Assembly (NCBI GenBank): GCA_036946415.1
Contig: JAQIJD010000005.1
Coordinates: 124,001 to 188,000 of the forward strand
Reading direction: 5' to 3'
From: Sphingomonas_Q fennica_A
GTDB lineage: Bacteria; Pseudomonadota; Alphaproteobacteria; Sphingomonadales; Sphingomonadaceae
Length of the DNA stretch: 64,000 nucleotides
The position numbers were made by a program, and so were the translations under genes. Positions 58,181 through 64,000 of the stretch are shown here, in pieces. Every line of letters begins with the position of its first letter. Within the stretch, counting starts at the first letter, position 1. Under the pieces are notes generated by a model, which saw nothing but the letters and a program-made list of their open reading frames with translations, did not search any database and was not told the origin of the DNA.

Positions 58181-61123
58181 ATGGCGGGGCCGGCAGTCTT
58201 CACGATCCCGCCGCACCGCGGCTTCGCCGATGCGCTGGCCGCCGGGCTGATCGCGCGGACGGCGGCCGAGCCGCTGGGCCTTGCCCGCGCGATCGTGATC
58301 CTGCCCAGCAACCGTGCCGCCCTCACCGTCAGCGAGGCGTTCGTGCGGCTGGCGGGCGACGGCCTGCTGCTGCCGCGGCTGGTGCCGATCGGCGGGATCG
58401 AGGGCGAGGAGGGGGTGGCCGCCGCCTTCGACCCCGCCGATGCCGATCCGGTGCCGCCCGCGATCGATCCGCTCCATCGCCGGATGATACTCGCCCGCCT
58501 GATCTGCGAGGGGCGGGCGCAAGCGGGCGACCCCGTCGAGACGGGCGAGGCGCTGCGGCTTGCGGCGGACCTCGCCCGCGTAATCGATCAGCTCGCCGCC
58601 GAGGATGTCGCGCCGGCGCGGCTGGCGGAGGCGGTGCCGGCCGAATTGTCGCGCCATTGGGAACGCTCGCTGGCGGTGCTGCGGCTGATCCTCGATCGCT
58701 GGCCGCAGGAACTGGTCGCCGCGGGGCGCCTCGATCCCGCCGAGCGGCGCAACCGGCTGCTGCGCCGCACCGCCCGCGCCTGGCGCCGGGTGCCGCCGCC
58801 GGGCCTGGTCGTGGCGGCGGGCATAACCGCCACCTCGCCCGCCATCGCCGAGCTGATGGGGGTGATCGCCCGATTGGAGCGGGGGCTGGTGGTGCTGCCG
58901 GGCCTCGACCGGGCGATGCGCGAGCCGGAATGGGCGGCGCTGGGGCCGGACGAGGCCGGGCGCGGGATCGAGACGCATCCCCAATATGCGCTGAAGCTGC
59001 TGATCGACCGGATGAGCGTGGCGCGGGGCGAGGTGCGGCCGTGGCGCCATGGCGGCGGCGGCCGGGCGCCGGCCGCCCGCAGCCGGGCGATCGGCAATGC
59101 GCTGGCGCCCGCCGCCTTCACCGCGCGCTGGCAGGTGCTGAAGCCCGCCGACCGCCGGCTGACGGGCGTGCGCGCCGCCGATTTCGCGACGCCCGCCGAC
59201 GAGGCGCAGGCGATCGCCATCCACCTGCGCGAGGCGATCGAGGCGCCGGGGCGGACGGCGGCGCTGGTGACGCCCGATCGCGGCCTCGCCGCGCGCGTCT
59301 CCGCCCACCTGCGCCGCTGGGGGATCGTGGCCGACGATACCGCCGGGCGGCCGCTGGCCGCCACGCCGCCGGGCACGCTCCTCCTCTCGCTGGCGGAAGC
59401 GGCGGCGGAGGGGTTCGCGCCCGTCGCCACCGTCGCCCTGCTCAAACATCCGCTGGTGCGGGCCGGCGCGGGGCGGCTGGACTGGCTGGACGGCGTGCGC
59501 CGCCTCGACCGTGCGTTGCGCGGGCCGCGTCCGGCGCCGGGCCTCGCCGGCATCGCCGCGCATCTCGATGGCGGGGATGAGCGCGAAGCCATCGTCCGCC
59601 GGCGGGCGAAGCCGCTGTGGGAGGAGGCTGCGGCGCTGCTGTTGCCGCTGGAAACGGCCTTCGCCGGCCCCGAAGCGCCCTTGCCCGCGCTGCTGGCGGC
59701 GATCCGCGAGGGGGCGGAGGCGCTGGCCGGCGACGCCGCCTGGGCCGCGCCCGCCGGACGCGCCGCCGCCGATCTGCTCGCCGCGCTGGAGGCGGCGGCG
59801 CCGCTGGGTCCGGGGACGATCCGCATCGCCGCCTTCCCCGCCATCCTGCGGCAATGGCTGGACGAGGTGGCGGTGCGCCCGCCGCAGGGCGGGCATCCGC
59901 GGGTCGCGATCCGCGGCCTGATCGAGGCGCGGCTGGCGCAGGCCGACGTGACCGTCATCGGCGGCCTCAACGAGGGCGTGTGGCCGACCGCGGCGGCGCC
60001 CGATCCGTGGCTGGCGCCGGCGCTGCGGTCCGCGCTCGGCCTGCCGGGGATGGAGCGGCGGATCGGCGTGCAGGCGCACGATCTGGCGGGGGCGCTGGGC
60101 GGCGGGCAGGTGCTGGTGACGCGCAGCCGCCGCGATGCGCGCGCGCCCACCGTCGCCTCGCGCTTCTGGCTGCGGATGGAGGCGATGACCGGCGGGCTGA
60201 CGCGCGCGCCGCGCCTCGCCCGGCTGGCGCAGGCGATCGATGCGCCCGCCCGGTTCCGGCCCGCCGATCGCCCCGCCCCGCGCCCGCCGGTGGAGGATCG
60301 GCCCGATCGCATCGCCGTCACCCGGCTCGACCGGCTGAAGGCCGATCCCTTCGCCTTCTACGCCAGCCAGATGCTGCGCCTGTCGCGCTGGGACGCGATC
60401 GATGCCGATCCCAGCGCGGCATGGCGCGGCAGCGCGATCCATGCCGTGTTCGAGGCGTGGATGCGCGAGGATGATTGCCGGCCCGATGCGCTCGCCCCCC
60501 GCGCCGAGGCGATGCTGGCGGAGGCCGCGCGCCATCCGGTGCTGCGCGCGCTGTGGACGCCGCGGCTGATGGAGGCGATCGCCTGGGCGGGCGAGACGGT
60601 GGCGGCGATGCGCGCCGAGGGCCGCACGCCGCTGGTGGCCGAGATCGACGGCGCGACCGACATCTTCGGCATCACGCTGGAAGGCAAGGTCGACCGGATC
60701 GACCGGCTGGCGAACGGCGGCCTCGCCATCGTCGATTACAAAACCGGCCAGCCGCCCGCGGCGCGCGCGGTGGCGGCGGGCTATGCGATGCAATTGGGGC
60801 TGCTGGGGCTGATCGCCGAGCGCGGCGGTTTCCAAGGTGCCGAGGGCACGCCCGAACGGTTCGAATATTGGTCGCTGGCGAGCGCGCCGCGCGGCGGCGG
60901 CCTCGGCCACGTCTCCACCCCCGTCGGCCCGCGCCGCGGCGGGGAGGAAATCGACCCCGCCGACTTCACCACCCGCGCCGCGCGCATCCTGGAGGCGGCG
61001 GTGCTCGACTATCTGAAGGGCGACAAACCGTTCGAGGCGAAGCTGCATCCCGAACATGCCCCTTATGACGATTACGACCAGCTGATGCGGCTGGACGAAT
61101 GGTACGGGCGGGGCGCGCCATGA
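58181..61123 (+). CDS. addB: Double-strand break repair protein AddB
   Basis: AddB is the nuclease-containing partner of AddA in the alphaproteobacterial AddAB enzyme, which resects DNA double-strand breaks for RecA loading. The 980-residue protein has an inactivated helicase-like N-terminal part (ARAIVILPSNRAALTVSEAF) and VTVIGGLNEGVWPTAAAPDP in the middle. A C-terminal RecB-type nuclease domain follows, with GSAIHAVFEAWM and the catalytic block GLAIVDYKTGQPP. It starts 3 nt after murU and its stop overlaps the addA start (ATGA). Confidence 0.96.
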   Translation: MAGPAVFTIPPHRGFADALAAGLIARTAAEPLGLARAIVILPSNRAALTVSEAFVRLAGDGLLLPRLVPIGGIEGEEGVAAAFDPADADPVPPAIDPLHRRMILARLICEGRAQAGDPVETGEALRLAADLARVIDQLAAEDVAPARLAEAVPAELSRHWERSLAVLRLILDRWPQELVAAGRLDPAERRNRLLRRTARAWRRVPPPGLVVAAGITATSPAIAELMGVIARLERGLVVLPGLDRAMREPEWAALGPDEAGRGIETHPQYALKLLIDRMSVARGEVRPWRHGGGGRAPAARSRAIGNALAPAAFTARWQVLKPADRRLTGVRAADFATPADEAQAIAIHLREAIEAPGRTAALVTPDRGLAARVSAHLRRWGIVADDTAGRPLAATPPGTLLLSLAEAAAEGFAPVATVALLKHPLVRAGAGRLDWLDGVRRLDRALRGPRPAPGLAGIAAHLDGGDEREAIVRRRAKPLWEEAAALLLPLETAFAGPEAPLPALLAAIREGAEALAGDAAWAAPAGRAAADLLAALEAAAPLGPGTIRIAAFPAILRQWLDEVAVRPPQGGHPRVAIRGLIEARLAQADVTVIGGLNEGVWPTAAAPDPWLAPALRSALGLPGMERRIGVQAHDLAGALGGGQVLVTRSRRDARAPTVASRFWLRMEAMTGGLTRAPRLARLAQAIDAPARFRPADRPAPRPPVEDRPDRIAVTRLDRLKADPFAFYASQMLRLSRWDAIDADPSAAWRGSAIHAVFEAWMREDDCRPDALAPRAEAMLAEAARHPVLRALWTPRLMEAIAWAGETVAAMRAEGRTPLVAEIDGATDIFGITLEGKVDRIDRLANGGLAIVDYKTGQPPAARAVAAGYAMQLGLLGLIAERGGFQGAEGTPERFEYWSLASAPRGGGLGHVSTPVGPRRGGEEIDPADFTTRAARILEAAVLDYLKGDKPFEAKLHPEHAPYDDYDQLMRLDEWYGRGAP

Positions 61124-64000
61124 GCGTGCGCCACAAGCGTTTCCAGCGGCTGGAAGGCGCGCAGGCGGACGCGACGCGGCCCGATGCGCTCGTCTGGCTG
61201 TCCGCCTCGGCCGGCACCGGCAAGACGCATGTCCTGTCCGCGCGCGTGCTGCGGCTGCTGCTGAACGGCGCGCCGCCCGAAAGCCTCCTGTGCCTGACCT
61301 TCACCAAGGCCGGCGCGGCGGAGATGGCGGAACGCGTGCAGGCGCGGCTGGCGGCGTGGGTGCGGCTGCCCGACGCGAAGCTGCGCCATGAACTCTACGC
61401 GCTGGGCGAACCGAACGACGATGCCGCGGTCGCCTACGCCCGCACCCTCTTCGCACGCGTGCTGGATGCGCCGGGCGGCCTCACCATCCAGACCATCCAT
61501 GCCTTCTGCCAGACCTTGCTCGCCGGCTTCCCGCTGGAAGCGGGCCTTGCCCCCGGCTTCCGCCCGCTGGAGGGCCGGGCCGAGGCGGCGCTGGCGCGGC
61601 GGACGCTGGCCGAATTGCTGGAACGCGCCGAGGCGGGCGGCGACCTGCGGCTGATCGCCGACGTGCAGGCCTTGAGCCGCCGGCTGGGGGAGCAGCGCGC
61701 CGAAGCCTATCTCGTCCGATCGGCGCGGATGCCCGCCGAGATGGCGGCGCTTGGGGTGCGCGAGGGGATCGAGCCGCGCCTGCGCCGCGCGCTGGACGTG
61801 CCGGCCGGCGATGTCGAGGCGGCGATCGAGGCGCGGCTGGCCGACGATGCCTTCGATCTCGCCTGCCTGCGTTCGATCGCCGCCGCCAATGCCGCGTGGG
61901 GCACCAAGACCGGGCTTGCCGATGCCGACCGCATCGCCCGCTTCCTCGCCGCCAGCGCCGCCGAACGGGTCGGCCTGCTCGAGGATCTGCTGAGCGTGGC
62001 GCTGACGCAGAAGGGGGAGCCGCGGACCGTCTCCGCCAAGCTCGCCGATTGCGATCCCGATCATGGCGGCAATTGCGCGCGCTTCGCCGAAGCGGCGCAA
62101 GCGCTGCTGGCGCTGCGCAGGCGCGCTGCGCTGGCGACGCTGCTGGCGTCCGCGCTCAGGGCGGGGCAGGCCTATGCGCTGGCGTGGGGCGAGGCCAAGC
62201 GCGCCGCCGGCGTGGTCGATTTCGACGACATGATCCGCGCGACCGTCGCGCTGCTGGAGGCGGACGGCATCGGCCAGTGGGTGCGCTACAAGCTCGACCG
62301 GCGGATCGACCACATCCTCGTCGACGAGGCGCAGGACACCAATGCCGCGCAATGGCGGATCGTGCGTGCGCTGGCGGAGGAATTCTTCGTCGAGGAGCCG
62401 GGCGAGGAGACGCGCCGAAGCCCGCGCACCCTGTTCACGGTCGGCGATTTCAAGCAGGCGATCTTCGGCTTCCAGGGCACCGATCCGATCTATTTCCGCG
62501 CCGCGCTGGCCAGTTTTTCGGCGGCGGCCGAGGCGGGCGGGCGGCGGATCGAGCGTTATTCGCTCGACCGTTCGTTCCGGTCGACGCCGCCGGTGCTGGC
62601 AGTGGTGGACGGCCTGATCGAGGAACTCGGGTGGGAGGCGCTGGGCCTGTTCGAGCCGGCCGAACGGCACCTCAGCGCGCGCGCCAGACTGCCCGGCGCG
62701 GTTACGCTGCTCAAGCCGATCGCCAGCGGCGCCGCCGACCCGGCCGATACCGAGGGCGAGGAGGGGTGGGTGGACGATGCCACCCGCGCCGTCGCGACGA
62801 AACTCGCCCAACAGGTGAAGGCGTGGCTGGACGAGGGGCTGATGCTGCCCGGCAAGGGCCGGCCGCTCCGGCCCGAGGACGTGCTGTTCCTCGTCCGCAA
62901 GCGCGGCAGCCTCGCCAGCTTGCTCGTCGCCCGGCTCCATGCCGAAGGCGTGCCGGTGGCGGGGGTCGACCGGTTGCGGCTCGATCAGCCGCTGGCGGTG
63001 AAGGATTTGCTCGCGGCCTGCCGCTTCGCGCTCCAGCCCGAGGACGATCTGGTGCTGGCCAATCTGCTCGTCTCGCCGCTCGTCGACCTCGCGCAGGACG
63101 ATCTCTATGCCATCGCCTGCAAGCGGCCGGGATCGCTGTGGCAGGCGGTGCGGGAGCGGCGGCCGGATGTGGCGGAACTGCTCGCGGAGCTGCTGGCGAC
63201 GGCCGATCTGGTCGAGCCGCACCGCTTCCTCGAAACGCTCCTGTCCGGGCCGATGGACGGCCGCCGCCGGCTGCTCGAACGGCTGGGGCCGGAGGCGCGC
63301 GACCCGATCGAGGAATTGCTGACCGCGGCGCTGGGCTTCGAGGGGGAGGCGACGGGCACGCTGCAACGCTTCCTCGACTGGTTCGATCGCGGCACGGTGG
63401 AGATCACGCGCGATCCCTCCGCCCCGCTGGATGCGGTGCGGGTGATGACGGTGCATGGCGCCAAGGGATTGCAGGCGCCGCTGGTGATCCTGGCGGACGC
63501 CACGGCCGATCCCGATGCGTCGCGCGCCGAGACGATCGCCTGGGCGCCGGAAGAGGGGATGGAGCCGGTGATCGTGCCGCGCCCGCGCCGTGCCGAGATG
63601 ACCGAGGCGCTGGCCGATGCCGCCGCCGCCGCCCGCGCCCGCGAGCGCGCCGAACATTGGCGGCTGCTCTACGTGGCGCTGACACGCGCCGAGGAACGGC
63701 TGGTGGTGGCGGGCGCGCTGGGGCCGAAGATGCGCGGGGTGCCGCCCGCCGACAGTTGGTATGCGCGGATCGAGGCGGCGATGGCGGGCATGGGGGCCGA
63801 GGAGGCCGCCGATCCGCTGTGGGGCGGGCTGCGACATTACGAGGGCGCGGGCGGGGAGGGCGCACGCCCCGCCCGGCCGCGCCGCGCGGCACCCGCGCTG
63901 CCCCCCGTCACGGTGCCGGAGTGGCTGCACCGCCCGGCGCCGGAGGAAGCGCGCCCGCCGCGCCCGCTCGCCCCCTCGGCGATCGGGCGTGACGATCTGG
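61120..64000 (+). CDS. addA: Double-strand break repair helicase AddA (3' end outside window)
   Basis: The gene has an ATG at 61120 overlapping the addB stop and remains open to the window edge (about 960 codons). It is a UvrD-type helicase: Walker A SASAGTGKTHVLSARVLRLL, LCLTFTKAGAAEMAERVQAR (motif Ia), HILVDEAQDTNAAQW (motif II), TVGDFKQAIFGFQGTDPIYF (motif III), VRVMTVHGAKGLQAPLVILA (motif V) and LLYVALTRAEERLVVAGAL (motif VI). The C-terminal nuclease domain lies beyond the window. With AddB it forms the functional equivalent of RecBCD. Confidence 0.97.
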   Translation, partial: MSVRHKRFQRLEGAQADATRPDALVWLSASAGTGKTHVLSARVLRLLLNGAPPESLLCLTFTKAGAAEMAERVQARLAAWVRLPDAKLRHELYALGEPNDDAAVAYARTLFARVLDAPGGLTIQTIHAFCQTLLAGFPLEAGLAPGFRPLEGRAEAALARRTLAELLERAEAGGDLRLIADVQALSRRLGEQRAEAYLVRSARMPAEMAALGVREGIEPRLRRALDVPAGDVEAAIEARLADDAFDLACLRSIAAANAAWGTKTGLADADRIARFLAASAAERVGLLEDLLSVALTQKGEPRTVSAKLADCDPDHGGNCARFAEAAQALLALRRRAALATLLASALRAGQAYALAWGEAKRAAGVVDFDDMIRATVALLEADGIGQWVRYKLDRRIDHILVDEAQDTNAAQWRIVRALAEEFFVEEPGEETRRSPRTLFTVGDFKQAIFGFQGTDPIYFRAALASFSAAAEAGGRRIERYSLDRSFRSTPPVLAVVDGLIEELGWEALGLFEPAERHLSARARLPGAVTLLKPIASGAADPADTEGEEGWVDDATRAVATKLAQQVKAWLDEGLMLPGKGRPLRPEDVLFLVRKRGSLASLLVARLHAEGVPVAGVDRLRLDQPLAVKDLLAACRFALQPEDDLVLANLLVSPLVDLAQDDLYAIACKRPGSLWQAVRERRPDVAELLAELLATADLVEPHRFLETLLSGPMDGRRRLLERLGPEARDPIEELLTAALGFEGEATGTLQRFLDWFDRGTVEITRDPSAPLDAVRVMTVHGAKGLQAPLVILADATADPDASRAETIAWAPEEGMEPVIVPRPRRAEMTEALADAAAAARARERAEHWRLLYVALTRAEERLVVAGALGPKMRGVPPADSWYARIEAAMAGMGAEEAADPLWGGLRHYEGAGGEGARPARPRRAAPALPPVTVPEWLHRPAPEEARPPRPLAPSAIGRDDL

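Noticed and set aside
57296..61057. Very long open frames opposite real genes, such as 1253 codons antisense to murU/addB and 987 codons antisense to the RND permease (3838-6801)
   Set aside because: High-G+C coding sequence leaves the opposite strand open. These frames show low-complexity Arg/Ala/Pro/His composition and no recognisable domain, while the opposing genes have clear motifs.
1..64000. CRISPR arrays, restriction systems, toxin-antitoxin pairs and prophage genes
   Set aside because: No regularly spaced direct repeats and no recognisable cas, methylase, integrase or phage structural genes were found. The regions that looked repetitive are REP-like or palindromic.

Overview
The window is one contiguous stretch of high-G+C chromosome from an alphaproteobacterium, most likely a Sphingomonas-type member of the Sphingomonadaceae. 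The evidence is the gene content: a DUF1153 CtrA inhibitor (sciP), a DivL-type tyrosine pseudo-kinase next to tsaE, an amgK/murU pair followed by addB/addA, a PHA regulator (phaR) and MotA/MotB stators. Genes are tightly packed on both strands, and many join through 4-nt start/stop overlaps. No rRNA and no CRISPR were seen. The only RNA gene recognised with confidence is a tRNA-Gln(UUG).

Layout. 1-2.9 kb: 3' end of guaA, a GNAT acetyltransferase and a DUF445 membrane protein. 2.9-4.3 kb: REP-like repeats and an IS110-family element whose transposase has one in-frame stop. 4.3-9.5 kb: RND efflux permease plus adaptor, divergent from a SIMPL-domain protein. 9.5-13 kb: GlsB-like protein, sciP, a small ORF, mnmA, and a phzF-like gene with pdxH. 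13.1-19.9 kb: a three-gene operon (transglutaminase-DUF2126 amidoligase; circularly permuted ATP-grasp-Alpha-E; transglutaminase), a widespread but functionally unresolved amide-bond system. 19.9-23.7 kb: chorismate mutase-thyA-folA-ribF, a polyprenyl synthase and a 52-residue membrane protein. 23.9-26.8 kb: dicarboxylate symporter plus alginate-export-type outer-membrane porin. 26.8-33 kb: a KaiC-like double ATPase translationally coupled to two hybrid histidine kinases. 33-34.8 kb: motA-motB. 34.9-38.4 kb: LysR regulator divergent from glcG-glcB. 38.4-39.5 kb: a DUF2945 protein and a lytic transglycosylase. 39.58-39.85 kb: a MITE-like nested palindrome. 39.9-43.2 kb: YbaK-type deacylase, thiolase, PhaC-like enzyme and phaR. 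43.3-48.6 kb: nadE, amine oxidase, cupin, LysR and MarR. 48.7-52 kb: BCAT, HAD hydrolase, tRNA-Gln and a sugar-porter MFS gene broken by one stop. 52.2-53.5 kb: rpsF-rpsR-rplI. 53.7-64 kb: divL-tsaE-amgK-murU-addB-addA, running off the end.

Themes. Two cell-cycle regulators of the CtrA pathway (sciP, divL) share the window with motility genes whose upstream regions contain CtrA-like TTAACC motifs. Carbon storage (thiolase, PhaC-like, PhaR), glyoxylate use (glcG-glcB), peptidoglycan recycling (amgK, murU) and double-strand-break repair (addBA) are each represented by coherent gene pairs. The best candidates for poorly described biology are the amidoligase/ATP-grasp/transglutaminase operon, the KaiC-two-kinase operon and the structured palindromic element at about 39.7 kb.
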